Shown here in pieces: positions 26,690 through 35,899 of a DNA stretch of 64,000 nt (its first letter is position 1; each line of letters starts with the position of its first letter). A program made the position numbers and the translations under genes. The notes below the pieces were generated by a model. That model worked only from the letters and a program-made list of their open reading frames with translations. It had not been told where the DNA came from and did not search any database. This DNA is from DATCHW01 sp036508135 (GTDB lineage Bacteria > Bacteroidota > Ignavibacteria > Tepidaquicellales > Tepidaquicellaceae), in the NCBI GenBank assembly GCA_036508135.1, contig DATCHW010000207.1, positions 62,001 to 126,000 of the forward strand, given 5' to 3'.

Positions 26690-28138
26690 TTATACTTCAT
26701 AGTACAGGTGGAACTCGTATGGATGAGGACGCAGCTGCACCTCCTTGATTTCTTTATTCATTTTATAATCAATCCAGGTAGAGATAAGTTCATCCGTAAA
26801 TGCTTCGCCCTTCTTAAGGTAACCATTATCTTTTTCAAGATTGTGCAGTGAAATTTCGAGTGATTCAGGTGCCTGTTTTATAGATTTTTTTTCTGCATCA
26901 GACAGGTGATATATATCTTTATCTATAGGTTCGCCGGGTTCAATTTTATTTATTACACCGTCAAGCCCTGCAAGAAGCAGTGCAGAAAATGCAAGATAAG
27001 GATTTGCAGTTCCGTCCGGACATCTGAACTCAATACGCTTCGATTTGGGATTATCTGAATACATAGGAATCCTGATAGCGGCACTCCTGTTGCTCTTTGA
27101 ATAAACAAGGTTCACGGGTGCTTCATATCCCGGAACGAGGCGCTTGTAAGAATTTGTTGTCGGATTTGTAAAAGCAAGAAGGGAAGGAGCATGCTTAAGC
27201 AGTCCGCCGATAAAATATAATCCAGTTTCACTTAAACCAGCATATTTATCCCCTGCAAAAAGTGGATTTCCATCTTTCCACAAACTAATATGCGTATGCA
27301 TTCCGCTTCCATTATCTCCGAAAATAGGTTTAGGCATAAAGGTTGCAGTCTTTCCTGCTTCCCGCGCGGTGTTTTTTACGACATATTTGAACATCTGCAT
27401 ATTGTCACACGCTTCAATCAAAGGCATATATTTAAAATCAATCTCTGCCTGTCCCGTTGCCACTTCGTGGTGCTGTGCCTCAATCTCAATTCCAAGTTTC
27501 ATCATGTATTGCACCATTGTATTGCGTAATTCATTAGTGGAATCTGAAGGAGGAACCGGAAAGTATCCTTCTTTCACCCTGATTTTATGCCCGAGATTTG
27601 CTTCGTTTTCACTGCCGGAATTCCAGAAACCTTCCCGGGAGTCAATCCTATACCAGCTTGAGTATTCATTGATATTATAAGCCACATGATCGAGAATAAA
27701 AAATTCTGCTTCCGGTCCAAAATATGCCGTATCGGCAATACCGGTGGACCGCAGGAATTCAAGAGCCTTTTTTGCAATGTATCTTGGATCATGGTCATAA
27801 GATTTCTTTGTCTGGGGGTCCCGGATGTCACAGACCATACTTAAACTTTTCAACTTAATAAACGGATCAATCCTTGCAGTACCCGGATCCGGAATTACAA
27901 GCATATCAGATTCATTGATTGCTTTCCATCCGCGGATTGACGAGCCGTCAAAACCAAAACCTTCATAAAAGCTTCCCTCTGTAAGCTTATCAACCGGAAC
28001 AGAAAAATGCTGCCACTGCCCGGGAAGGTCTGTAAAACGGAAATCAACCATTTTGATTTCTTTGTCTTTTATCAGTTTAAATACGTCCTGAATTTTTTTT
28101 AGTTTATCTTTTTCAAACTCTAATGTATTATTTTCCAT
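26690..28138 (-). CDS. glnA: Glutamine synthetase type I
   Basis: 482 aa, slightly longer than the 470 of enterobacterial GSI. Catalytic motifs are present: FDGSSIRGW, GPEAEFFI, NGSGMHTHIS, the NRSAAIRIP arginine loop and EFRCPDGTANPYLA. The adenylylation-site region reads DIYHLSDAEKK, so the regulatory Tyr appears conserved and adenylyl control is possible, although no glnE or glnB is seen here. It makes glutamine from glutamate, ammonia and ATP. Single gene with its own terminator; the 230-bp upstream region is AT-rich. Confidence 0.97.
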   Translation of the reverse strand: MENNTLEFEKDKLKKIQDVFKLIKDKEIKMVDFRFTDLPGQWQHFSVPVDKLTEGSFYEGFGFDGSSIRGWKAINESDMLVIPDPGTARIDPFIKLKSLSMVCDIRDPQTKKSYDHDPRYIAKKALEFLRSTGIADTAYFGPEAEFFILDHVAYNINEYSSWYRIDSREGFWNSGSENEANLGHKIRVKEGYFPVPPSDSTNELRNTMVQYMMKLGIEIEAQHHEVATGQAEIDFKYMPLIEACDNMQMFKYVVKNTAREAGKTATFMPKPIFGDNGSGMHTHISLWKDGNPLFAGDKYAGLSETGLYFIGGLLKHAPSLLAFTNPTTNSYKRLVPGYEAPVNLVYSKSNRSAAIRIPMYSDNPKSKRIEFRCPDGTANPYLAFSALLLAGLDGVINKIEPGEPIDKDIYHLSDAEKKSIKQAPESLEISLHNLEKDNGYLKKGEAFTDELISTWIDYKMNKEIKEVQLRPHPYEFHLYYEV

Positions 28139-28375
28139 ATATTAAATTATTGATGTTAAGTTTATTAATTAAAACCTTAAACAAAGTTGAGTGCAAATTA
28201 GTTTTGTAAAAACATAAAAATAGATTAATAAAGTAATTTAATTCATAGATATTCTCAATGTAAAACAAAATTTCTTATTCCGGAAAATAAGTGTGAATAA
28301 ACCTCGCTTTTGAATTGAAATAATTTTTTGGTGTACCTAACTTAAATTTACAAGAAAAAAAACAAAGAAAAAAGA

Positions 28376-28813
28376 ATGGCAGTTATGAGTAAAAAAATTA
28401 TATATGGATTTTTGATACTAATATCTTTTGTATTATTTTCGTGCGATGGAAACGTACTGAAAATACTCAACAGGGAATTATCAAAGGCAGATAACGTTAA
28501 GATATATTTTTATGATAAATCCACAGGTAAAGTGCCGGGCGCCGGCCATGTTGCCTCCATCAATGACCCGGATGAAGTGAAACATTTTTTAACCACAATC
28601 ACCGAAGAGGATTTTAATAAACGGCAGGACTGTATTTATAACGGCTCGATAGAATTCTTTTCAGGGAATAATAGTATTATGAATATGGAATTCAATATGG
28701 AGTCGCAATGCGGCTTCGTGATTTTTAAAATCAGGGACGTTATGCAGTCAAAAAAACTGTCAGAAGAAGGGGTCAAACTTCTTAATTTCTATTACAGTAA
28801 AATTGCAAATTGA
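28376..28813 (+). CDS. Small putative lipoprotein
   Basis: 145 aa. A hydrophobic signal ends at LFSC (Cys about residue 23), a good lipobox. The mature part (about 120 aa) is mixed alpha/beta with no recognised motif; HFLTTITEEDFN and KIRDVMQSKKLSEEGVKLL are its best-defined blocks. An internal ATG at 28385 is an equally good start. It may be the first gene of a plus-strand run with the lipoprotein and era genes downstream. Function unknown. Confidence 0.7.
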   Translation: MAVMSKKIIYGFLILISFVLFSCDGNVLKILNRELSKADNVKIYFYDKSTGKVPGAGHVASINDPDEVKHFLTTITEEDFNKRQDCIYNGSIEFFSGNNSIMNMEFNMESQCGFVIFKIRDVMQSKKLSEEGVKLLNFYYSKIAN

Positions 28814-28888
28814 TTAATTCGTTTTTCGGTCGCAAAAATTAATTAAGGAATTCACTTAGAAATATAAATTTAAAAACGGGATAATAAC

Positions 28889-29398
28889 ATGAAAAAATTA
28901 TTTCTGATTTTGTTCATCTTAAGTTTTACAGTAATTACCGGATGCTCTAAAAAAGAAGAAGAGATAAAAGTAAAAAAACAGGAAGACACAACATCGAAAG
29001 TGAAGCAAACAGAGCCGCAGACATCCGCAAAGGAGGAACCCCGGGAGGAAGAGGGAAAAGAAGACACAGGGGAGAATACTCAAAAAACATCTGCAGGCAA
29101 AACGGAAATAAAAACTATCACAACCGCAGAATTAAAATCCAGCATAGGGAAAAAAGTAATCATTAAAGCATACATCGCTGATGTAGTGGTGAGGGAAAAA
29201 GTTGCTTACCTGAATTTTGACAAGAAGTTTCCGAACAATTCCGGATCTGCTACAATCTTCGCTTCGGATTTTGATAAGTTCGGCGATCTTGAAATATATA
29301 AAAACAAAAAAATTGAAATAAGCGGTACAGTTTCTGAATATAAAGATAAACCGCAGGTTATAATTAAATCTTCGAACCAGATAAAAATAGCGAATTAA
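28889..29398 (+). CDS. Lipoprotein with C-terminal OB-fold-like domain
   Basis: 169 aa. The lipobox is VITGC (Cys about 20). Residues 21-75 are a charged, low-complexity K/E/T-rich linker. The last 85 residues (IGKKVIIKAYIADVVV...AYLNFDKKFPN...KKIEISGTVSEYKDKPQVIIKS) have the strand order of an OB-fold of the kind attached to nucleases or found in stress lipoproteins. Nothing catalytic is seen. The stop lies 9 bp before the era start, so the two are probably co-transcribed. Confidence 0.75.
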   Translation: MKKLFLILFILSFTVITGCSKKEEEIKVKKQEDTTSKVKQTEPQTSAKEEPREEEGKEDTGENTQKTSAGKTEIKTITTAELKSSIGKKVIIKAYIADVVVREKVAYLNFDKKFPNNSGSATIFASDFDKFGDLEIYKNKKIEISGTVSEYKDKPQVIIKSSNQIKIAN

Positions 29399-29407
29399 AA
29401 AAAAGAA

Positions 29408-30301
29408 TTGAATAAAGATAAAACAAGAAGCGGTTATGTGGCGATAGTCGGGAGACCTAATTCCGGAAAATCAACATTGCTTAATGCATTTCTGAGACAG
29501 GAACTTTCAGTTGTAACCGCCAAAGCGCAAACCACGCGTAACAGGATTCAGGGAATACTCACTCACGAAAATACTCAAATAATTTTTCTTGATACACCCG
29601 GTATCCTTGAACCGAAATATGAACTTCAGAGTTTTATGCTCTCCGAAATACTGACCTCCCTGAGGGACTCGGACCTTGTCTTATATTTAATAGACAGCGA
29701 GCGATTCAATCCGGAAGAGTTAAAAAAAAGTTCGGAAATACTGAAAGCAAATCTCAGTGAGAAAAAATTAATCATAGCACTGAACAAAATTGACATGAGA
29801 CCCGAAGCGGAGGTGAAAAAAATGATGGTTACCTTAAGCGAAACTATTCGGGAGGCAGATATTATTCCTATATCGGCTCTTGAAGATTTCAACATAGAAA
29901 AACTTCTTGAAAAAATTTCGGAGTATCTCCCTGAATCACCTTTTCTATATGACGAGGCGGAGATTACTGATAAACCGGAAAAGTTTTTTGCGGCGGAAAT
30001 TATCAGGCAGAAAATCCTGCAGATGTACGGCGAAGAAATTCCATACAGTGTATTTGTAGATGTCAGGGAGTTCAAGGAGAGGGAATACGGGAAAGATTTC
30101 ATCAATGCGGATATAGTGGTAGAGCGTGAGTCGCAAAAAATTATTATTATCGGAAAAAAAGGCGATAAAATAAAATCGCTCGGGGAAAGAGCAAGAAAAG
30201 AAATCGAAAAGTTTCTGGGCAGGCAAGTCTATTTACAGCTTTTTGTAAAGATCCGTAAAGACTGGCGGAAAGACAAGAATTTTCTCAAAAGTAATTTTTA
30301 A
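29408..30301 (+). CDS. era: GTPase Era
   Basis: 297 aa from a TTG start placed 9 bp after the previous stop. G-domain motifs are G1 GRPNSGKST, G2 switch T in TTRNRIQGI, G3 DTPGI, G4 NKID and G5 SAL. The C-terminal KH domain ends IIIIGKKGDKIKSLGERARKEIEKFLG. Era binds 16S rRNA 3' ends and is needed for 30S assembly. Length and motifs are normal. The genes after it encode envelope proteins, so the operon is mixed. Confidence 0.97.
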   Translation: MNKDKTRSGYVAIVGRPNSGKSTLLNAFLRQELSVVTAKAQTTRNRIQGILTHENTQIIFLDTPGILEPKYELQSFMLSEILTSLRDSDLVLYLIDSERFNPEELKKSSEILKANLSEKKLIIALNKIDMRPEAEVKKMMVTLSETIREADIIPISALEDFNIEKLLEKISEYLPESPFLYDEAEITDKPEKFFAAEIIRQKILQMYGEEIPYSVFVDVREFKEREYGKDFINADIVVERESQKIIIIGKKGDKIKSLGERARKEIEKFLGRQVYLQLFVKIRKDWRKDKNFLKSNF

Positions 30302-30327
30302 CGGAAAAATTTAAAATTATTAACAAT

Positions 30328-30993
30328 ATGGAAAAAGGTTTTTATGATCCAAATAAAGTGCCGCAGTACGAAGGAGAGCCCCGGAAAAAATCGAATGCAG
30401 TACTGATAGTTGTAATATCGGCTGCTGTTTTGATATTAGGCATACTTGGATTGGTTATTTCCCTGCTCCTCGGGAAAAGCAACGGTAAAAGTGTTGATTC
30501 AAGCGTGAACATAAAACCGGAAACCAAAACAGAAACAACCGCTCCGAAGACGGAGGAAAAGAAAGTATTGCCGCTTTCCGAATATGAAGTGAAAGAGTTT
30601 GTAAACGAGTGGGCATCGGCGCAATCGGATAAGAACATTTCAAAATACATTTTATTGTATGCGGATGATTTTCACGGAGTAAAAAGAACAAAATCAGGAA
30701 GAACTTATGATTATAACTACAGCGGATGGGTAGCAGACAGAACTAAAATGTATTCAGGTAATAAATACATCAGTGTCACCGTTGATAAGATAAAAATCAG
30801 TAACCTTAACTCTCCGGAAGGAACTGCAGAGGTAACATTTTACCAGTATTTTAATAGTTATCAGTATAATACCACCAAAAGTTACAGTGATGAAGGTCAG
30901 AAAGTTTTGAAAATCAGAAAAGAGCAGAACGGAGATATAAAAATATTTTTCGAAGAACTTGTGTACTCGACCGAAACATTCGGGGGAGATTAA
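30328..30993 (+). CDS. Single-span membrane protein with NTF2-like C-terminal domain
   Basis: 221 aa. A short cytoplasmic N-terminus is followed by one transmembrane segment (about 26-50, AVLIVVISAAVLILGILGLV), a Thr/Lys-rich linker, and a domain (about 90-221) with the NTF2/SnoaL pattern FVNEWASAQSDKNISKYILLYADDFHG...YNYSGWVADR. Such domains often sit in the periplasm next to peptidoglycan enzymes, and the next gene encodes an NlpC/P60-like protein. The stop lies 1 bp before the next start, so coupling is likely. Specific role unknown. Confidence 0.78.
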   Translation: MEKGFYDPNKVPQYEGEPRKKSNAVLIVVISAAVLILGILGLVISLLLGKSNGKSVDSSVNIKPETKTETTAPKTEEKKVLPLSEYEVKEFVNEWASAQSDKNISKYILLYADDFHGVKRTKSGRTYDYNYSGWVADRTKMYSGNKYISVTVDKIKISNLNSPEGTAEVTFYQYFNSYQYNTTKSYSDEGQKVLKIRKEQNGDIKIFFEELVYSTETFGGD

Positions 30994-30994
30994 A

Positions 30995-31954
30995 ATGAAA
31001 GTATTTTCTGCGGCTTTACTTTTCATCTTTTGTCTTTGCTTTACAAGCTGCAGCGAAAAACCAAAAGTGCAGGCAGAAAAAAAAGATACACTTAAACCGG
31101 TAACAACTCCCGTGAAATCAGACTCCCTGTCGGGAATAAAATATGCTGTATCAAAATATTTCACCCCTGTTTTAAATACTCCTGATTTTAAATCTGTTTA
31201 CGGCGGGATTAACGGCAGCACATTGAAACGCAGCAGCAACGGGCTGATTAAAGAAGTTGAATATGCGGCATATCCCGGTTCCGGTTTTGAAATACTTGAG
31301 GAATATGATAAAGGGACGTATAAGATTTACAAAGTGAAAACAGAAGAATATGAAATTCCTCTTAACGGAAGCGGATTGTTCATAGATTCAAGGTTTGTAG
31401 AAATTAAAAACACAAAACCCGAGAAAAGAAAAGTCATACTTCCTTCCGAAAAAGAAATTTATGACTATCTTGATAAAAGTATCGGGGCGATGTATGTATG
31501 GGGGGCTAATAATATCGATGGAGTTCCTCAGATGACGGAGTTCTATCCTCCGAAAAGTGAACTGACTTCTTCTGAAAAGAAAGAGTGGTCTCTAAAAGGA
31601 TTGGATTGTTCAGGTCTGATTTATGAAGCTACAAGGGGCTATACCGCAAGGAACACACACCAGTTGGTCAGCTATGGCGAGCCTGTTAAAATCGCAGGGC
31701 TTTCAGCAACGCAAATATCATCAAAAGTAAAACCTCTCGATTTAATTGTGTGGAAAGGTCACGTGATAGTAGTTTATGATAAGAATACGACCATCGAAAG
31801 TTCTTTCACTGCCGGTAAAGTAGTCAAGAAAAACCTTATTGATGTGCTTGAAAAACTTACATTAAAAAGAAAACCTGTTGACGAATGGAGCGGCGGAATA
31901 AAGAATGAATTTGTGATTAGAAGATGGTATGGAACAAATGACAAACATCAATAA
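30995..31954 (+). CDS. Lipoprotein with NlpC/P60-like cysteine peptidase domain
   Basis: 319 aa from ATG 30995, chosen because GGGGGAG lies just upstream and it gives a clean lipoprotein signal (FTSC, Cys about 17). The C-terminal half contains LKGLDCSGLIYEATRGY with the nucleophile Cys and GHVIVVYD with the His, the order of NlpC/P60 amidases. An N-terminal SH3-like region is plausible around 90-130. It would trim peptidoglycan peptides in the periplasm. The 3' end overlaps the convergent next gene by 7 bp. Confidence 0.82.
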   Translation: MKVFSAALLFIFCLCFTSCSEKPKVQAEKKDTLKPVTTPVKSDSLSGIKYAVSKYFTPVLNTPDFKSVYGGINGSTLKRSSNGLIKEVEYAAYPGSGFEILEEYDKGTYKIYKVKTEEYEIPLNGSGLFIDSRFVEIKNTKPEKRKVILPSEKEIYDYLDKSIGAMYVWGANNIDGVPQMTEFYPPKSELTSSEKKEWSLKGLDCSGLIYEATRGYTARNTHQLVSYGEPVKIAGLSATQISSKVKPLDLIVWKGHVIVVYDKNTTIESSFTAGKVVKKNLIDVLEKLTLKRKPVDEWSGGIKNEFVIRRWYGTNDKHQ

Positions 31955-33174
31955 GGTCGCTTTCGGAAAGTTCTCGTTTCGGATTGTGTAACAGCCCTGT
32001 ATCCGACATCATTCAGGAATCTTCTCTCTTTTACGAATTCATCAACCGTAATATACGTCATATACTTCGACACGTTCCAGGTGTACTCATCTCCCGTGAG
32101 AATCCCTCCGGCGTATGCAAAAGGTGAAGAAATAAATTTTTCTTTTGTAACGACATAAAAATCAGCCGCCGGACTAATACAGTGAAAGTGAATCACATAA
32201 AGACCCAACCCGGAGCCCCACTCATAGCCGAATTCCGTTGATGTGTTCACACCGTAAAATTTATCCTGCGGAGCAGTAAGTTTCGGCGGTGTCTCCGATT
32301 GTATCGTCATTACAGAGTTTGGATAAGCATAAGTTGTATTCTCGAATCCCGACCCGTCATTATTATTGGCATAACCATAAACCTTAAATCTGAAGCCGTA
32401 AGGAATACTGAGTGGCACGGAACATTTTGTGTAGATAATGTCACCCTCGACTGTGATTAAATTCATTTCGGAATTTCTGTGAAGCGCAAGAAAGTCGGCT
32501 GAAACACGGAATCCTTTTTTTGAATAATCTGTCTGCGGAAGGTAAACAGTTAAATTTGCATCGCCGGTGTTAATATATGAAGTTGAAGAATCAAACTTTA
32601 CTGACTGAGGATAAAAATCTTTTATCACCGTGTAAGATCTTTCCGAAAACTTCTCGAATGATTCTGAACTTTTCTCAAGATATATTATTTTCCCGGAGAT
32701 TGTGCTTGTATTCGCAAGCCAGTTCACGGTAATCGTCTTGCTCTTCTCGTTTGTAAAAGCAGTCACTTCTTCCGAGTAGAAGAGATCATTACTCACGAAT
32801 TTAATTATTGCAGAGCGGTCACGCGGGACAGGCGGGAACTCTACTTTTATCGCTTCTGAGTTTACATTTCTCGGTAAGTAATTCCCGAAAAGAATTATTT
32901 CAGGGTTGGTACTATAAAGCCCCCGGTATAGCGCCCCGGTATTGTTCGATGCGTCGGTTATCAAAAGGTCGTAAGGTGTTTTGGTAGCTGATATTGTAAA
33001 GCTTCCGTCTGAGCCGGTGATTGTAGAGCCGCCATTTGAAATTATTATGGAAACGTCGCTGAGCGGAAAACCCTTCTCATCAAGCAACTTGCCCCTGATA
33101 ACCTGCCCGAACAAATCATTGGAGAATATCAGTAACACCAAAAGTAATATAAACAGTAAATGTTTTTTCAGCAT
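31948..33174 (-). CDS. Exported protein with carboxypeptidase-regulatory-like domain
   Basis: 408 aa. A signal peptide (to about SNDLFGQ) is followed by a CarboxypepD_reg beta sandwich (about 24-100: VIRGKLLDEKGFPLSDVSII...GSDGSFTIS). The remainder is beta-rich without a motif I know. There is no TonB plug, barrel or type IX sorting domain, so it is probably a periplasmic or outer-membrane-associated protein. Convergent with the NlpC/P60-like gene (7-bp overlap). Confidence 0.75.
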   Translation of the reverse strand: MLKKHLLFILLLVLLIFSNDLFGQVIRGKLLDEKGFPLSDVSIIISNGGSTITGSDGSFTISATKTPYDLLITDASNNTGALYRGLYSTNPEIILFGNYLPRNVNSEAIKVEFPPVPRDRSAIIKFVSNDLFYSEEVTAFTNEKSKTITVNWLANTSTISGKIIYLEKSSESFEKFSERSYTVIKDFYPQSVKFDSSTSYINTGDANLTVYLPQTDYSKKGFRVSADFLALHRNSEMNLITVEGDIIYTKCSVPLSIPYGFRFKVYGYANNNDGSGFENTTYAYPNSVMTIQSETPPKLTAPQDKFYGVNTSTEFGYEWGSGLGLYVIHFHCISPAADFYVVTKEKFISSPFAYAGGILTGDEYTWNVSKYMTYITVDEFVKERRFLNDVGYRAVTQSETRTFRKRPY

Positions 33175-33292
33175 AAATATATAAAAACTTTTATATAATA
33201 ACTAAATAAAGCAAAAAATTTCATTCAATAATGAGGGAAAGATGTTTTAAAACAACCCAAGCAGTAGATTTAAAAATCATTTGAAAAACCAA

Positions 33293-33712
33293 TCAGTAAG
33301 ATAATTTTATCTGAATTAGTTTTTTAATGTCCCCGATGATTTTTCTGTCTTTCACGTCAACCCTGAATCCCCTGCCTTCGGCATATACTTTCGCAGATTC
33401 GATGATCTTTTTGATGTCTTTTGAGATACCGGAGCTCAGAGCTTCTTTTGTGGCTTTTTCCCCGAAGACAATCGAAAGTAAAAAATATCCGTCGCAAGGC
33501 GTCAAATATACAATTACCCGTTTTTTATCTCTCAACCGGAAACCCCAACCATAATTTTTCCCTGAATATTTCCATTCCTCTTCAGCCCCGGAATATTCTT
33601 TTTTAGTAAATTCTTTGAGTTCATTCCAGAGTTTGAAATTCTTTCCCAATACTTCAGAAAGTTCTTTTTCATCCGGGGTTTTTGATTTATTTTCGAAAAT
33701 ACTTAATGCCAT
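33293..33712 (-). CDS. DUF3788 family protein
   Basis: 139 aa, typical length. The family pattern is clear: EEEWKYSGKNYGWGFRLRDKKR, VIVYLTPCDGYFLLSIVFGEKA and a C-terminal amphipathic helix with EGRGFRVDVKD. DUF3788 proteins have a YdhG/YjbR-like fold and unknown function. Cytosolic. Single gene. Confidence 0.87.
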   Translation of the reverse strand: MALSIFENKSKTPDEKELSEVLGKNFKLWNELKEFTKKEYSGAEEEWKYSGKNYGWGFRLRDKKRVIVYLTPCDGYFLLSIVFGEKATKEALSSGISKDIKKIIESAKVYAEGRGFRVDVKDRKIIGDIKKLIQIKLSY

Positions 33713-33807
33713 TTCACCGAAATTTTAATTAACCTAATATATTAAAATTTATTATAAATTTTGATTACTTTTATAAATAATATTTGTTTAAACATATTAA
33801 TTCATTG

Positions 33808-33852
33808 TCTCGTTACCCAGTTTATTCGGGGCTCCAGCGTTGTAACGTGAGA
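33808..33852. repeat. TCTCGTTAC...GTAACGTGAGA palindromic repeat, copy 1
   Basis: TCTCGTTAC at the left pairs with GTAACG-TGAGA at the right, and the interior contains GCTCCAGCGTT. A shorter copy with the same arms and GCTCCAGCGTT core lies at 37472-37505. Confidence 0.75.
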
Positions 33853-33872
33853 ATATTTATTTAAAATTAGTT

Positions 33873-34190
33873 ATGAAACCATTAGATAATAAATTTTGGC
33901 TTTTTCTTGTTCTGTCTTTAGCGTCAGGACTGTTTATAGGATGGGTGGATTCCCGTCCGAACTGGGATGATACCGGTATTACGGTTTTACTGATACTGGT
34001 TGCAACCTTTATTATCGGATTTTTCGCAGAAAACACAGTCTGGGTATTTGCATTAATTGTCGGTTTATGCGTCTTAGATTTTAACGTTATATTGCATAAC
34101 AATTACGGCTCAGCATTATCATTCGTATTTGCTTTCATAGGTGCTTATTCCGGTGTGATCTTTAAAAAAATCATAAACCCAAATAATTAA
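33873..34190 (+). CDS. Small integral membrane protein
   Basis: 105 aa with about four hydrophobic segments (residues 7-24, 35-52, 56-72, 80-98) and no motif I recognise. The start ATG is preceded by AT-rich sequence with no clear ribosome site. The last 20 bp overlap the convergent peptidase gene. Coding is supported by an even spread of hydrophobic helices and by lack of an alternative; function unknown. Confidence 0.6.
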   Translation: MKPLDNKFWLFLVLSLASGLFIGWVDSRPNWDDTGITVLLILVATFIIGFFAENTVWVFALIVGLCVLDFNVILHNNYGSALSFVFAFIGAYSGVIFKKIINPNN

Positions 34191-35685
34191 GATATCCGTC
34201 AATATCCAGATCTCTTCCGGTGGCATCTGTTAATATTGCTCTCCAATCCTTGGAAACTCCGTACTTATAGAAATTTTCAATTAAATAATTTTTCACTTCT
34301 TTATTAAACGCATACGATTCTCCGAATTTTTCTTTTAATGTCTGATGTACCTGCCAGGAGATGAAATCAGCGATAACGTAATTTTGCATGTAGCAAGGAT
34401 AATCTACAAAAGCGGTGCTCACTAATGAATATGGTCTGCTTCGGTTTTCATCAATCATATAAATTTTTTTAAACAAAGCATTTACTACATCGTTCGGAAT
34501 TTTATCCTCATTTTTATATACTTCAATTTCTGAAAGCATAACGAATAAATTCAATCTCATTTTCACCGCAGATTCATACTTGTCAGTTTTCAAATATTCC
34601 GAGATTTCTTCATCACTGAAAGTGCTGTACTTTTTTAACCATTTTGGATCCCGTGTAAATCCCGCCATCATATCTGCCATTCCTTCATAAAACATTGGCG
34701 GTGTATTCCCGAGACACCACTCATATCCTTCCAGTAAACCAGTATTTGTGTTCGTATAAATCCCCTGAAGTCCGTGTCCTAATTCATGCATATAAACCGA
34801 GATGGGCATATTCGGCACTACAATCACCCTGTAATCTGTAGGTATAACAACTCCGATGCAATTGCCGCCGAAGTCAGCCGCTTTAACAACAAATCTAATC
34901 GGCAAGGCATCATAATCAAATCCAATATTAGACATTGTTTTTCTTAAAATTACATAATTACTGTCTTCGCTGAAAGAAACATCAGGCGGGTATTTATAAT
35001 ATTTCATAATATCCATTATTTTCACGGTATCTTTTTCTCTTTTGATTTTCGATAGAAGTTCTTTATATACAGGCGCACTTTTTTTATCAATTTCTTCCGC
35101 AAAACTTTCAAACCATTTATACCCTATTCCAAAGTAATCGAGGATGTAATATGCATAATTGTCATACCCGAGCTCTCTTGCTTTCTTATTCCGGATTTTG
35201 ATAAGATTCAGAACCTGCTTTTCGAGCTCCTTATTCTGAATTGTATCTTTTGCATCCCTGGTTCTTATTTTTTCAAGAAGCTGTGTTGCAATATCCTTAA
35301 CATCTTTATCTAATTCAATTTTAGTGCCTTCAATAACCTTGTCCCATAACACCACCTTCCTTTTCAAAATATCATCCTGAATCAGGTTCACATTATTTAC
35401 CCAATAATAAATATTTTCAGTAAAATCATTATTAGTCAAAAATTCAGCCATTTTTGATTTTGGTGAATACAAATTTACTTCACCTTCACCGGAATATAAA
35501 TCCCATGTTTCTGTTCCAAATTCTATACATATATTTTCATATACAGAATCCTTTGAATTAAGATAACTTGTTAACTCATTTTCGCTTTTGACCGTTTGAG
35601 CTTCAATACGAAAAGTAATAACAAAAAACAAAAATCCGCAAAGCAAACCGCAAATCTTGCCGGGTTTAAAATTTGTAAAAAGCAT
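34171..35685 (-). CDS. Exported gluzincin metallopeptidase (M2/M3-like)
   Basis: 504 aa. A signal peptide (to about FRIEAQ) is followed by a mostly helical domain. The zinc site HELGH (His300, Glu301, His304) is followed by the third ligand Glu334 in FYEGMADM, 30 residues later. The helical fold, spacing and the C-terminal YVIADFISWQVHQTLKEKFG resemble M2/M3 peptidases (ACE and oligopeptidase F), but it is shorter than either. It probably cleaves oligopeptides in the periplasm. Monocistronic. Confidence 0.82.
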   Translation of the reverse strand: MLFTNFKPGKICGLLCGFLFFVITFRIEAQTVKSENELTSYLNSKDSVYENICIEFGTETWDLYSGEGEVNLYSPKSKMAEFLTNNDFTENIYYWVNNVNLIQDDILKRKVVLWDKVIEGTKIELDKDVKDIATQLLEKIRTRDAKDTIQNKELEKQVLNLIKIRNKKARELGYDNYAYYILDYFGIGYKWFESFAEEIDKKSAPVYKELLSKIKREKDTVKIMDIMKYYKYPPDVSFSEDSNYVILRKTMSNIGFDYDALPIRFVVKAADFGGNCIGVVIPTDYRVIVVPNMPISVYMHELGHGLQGIYTNTNTGLLEGYEWCLGNTPPMFYEGMADMMAGFTRDPKWLKKYSTFSDEEISEYLKTDKYESAVKMRLNLFVMLSEIEVYKNEDKIPNDVVNALFKKIYMIDENRSRPYSLVSTAFVDYPCYMQNYVIADFISWQVHQTLKEKFGESYAFNKEVKNYLIENFYKYGVSKDWRAILTDATGRDLDIDGYLNYLGL

Positions 35686-35899
35686 AATTATTTATTTAAA
35701 TTTTTAACAACTTTTTAGTACTATATATATGGTAAATATTTTTTTTCCGGATAACTTAAAATAGTGAATTTATAATTTTTGAGATACTTAAAAGATTGTT
35801 CATATATTTTCTCCTTGGGTGTAATAATATATTATAATTTTTAAAAGAATTTTTAATAAATACTTTTTTACAACAAATTTACTTTAAGTTGCCCGGTAA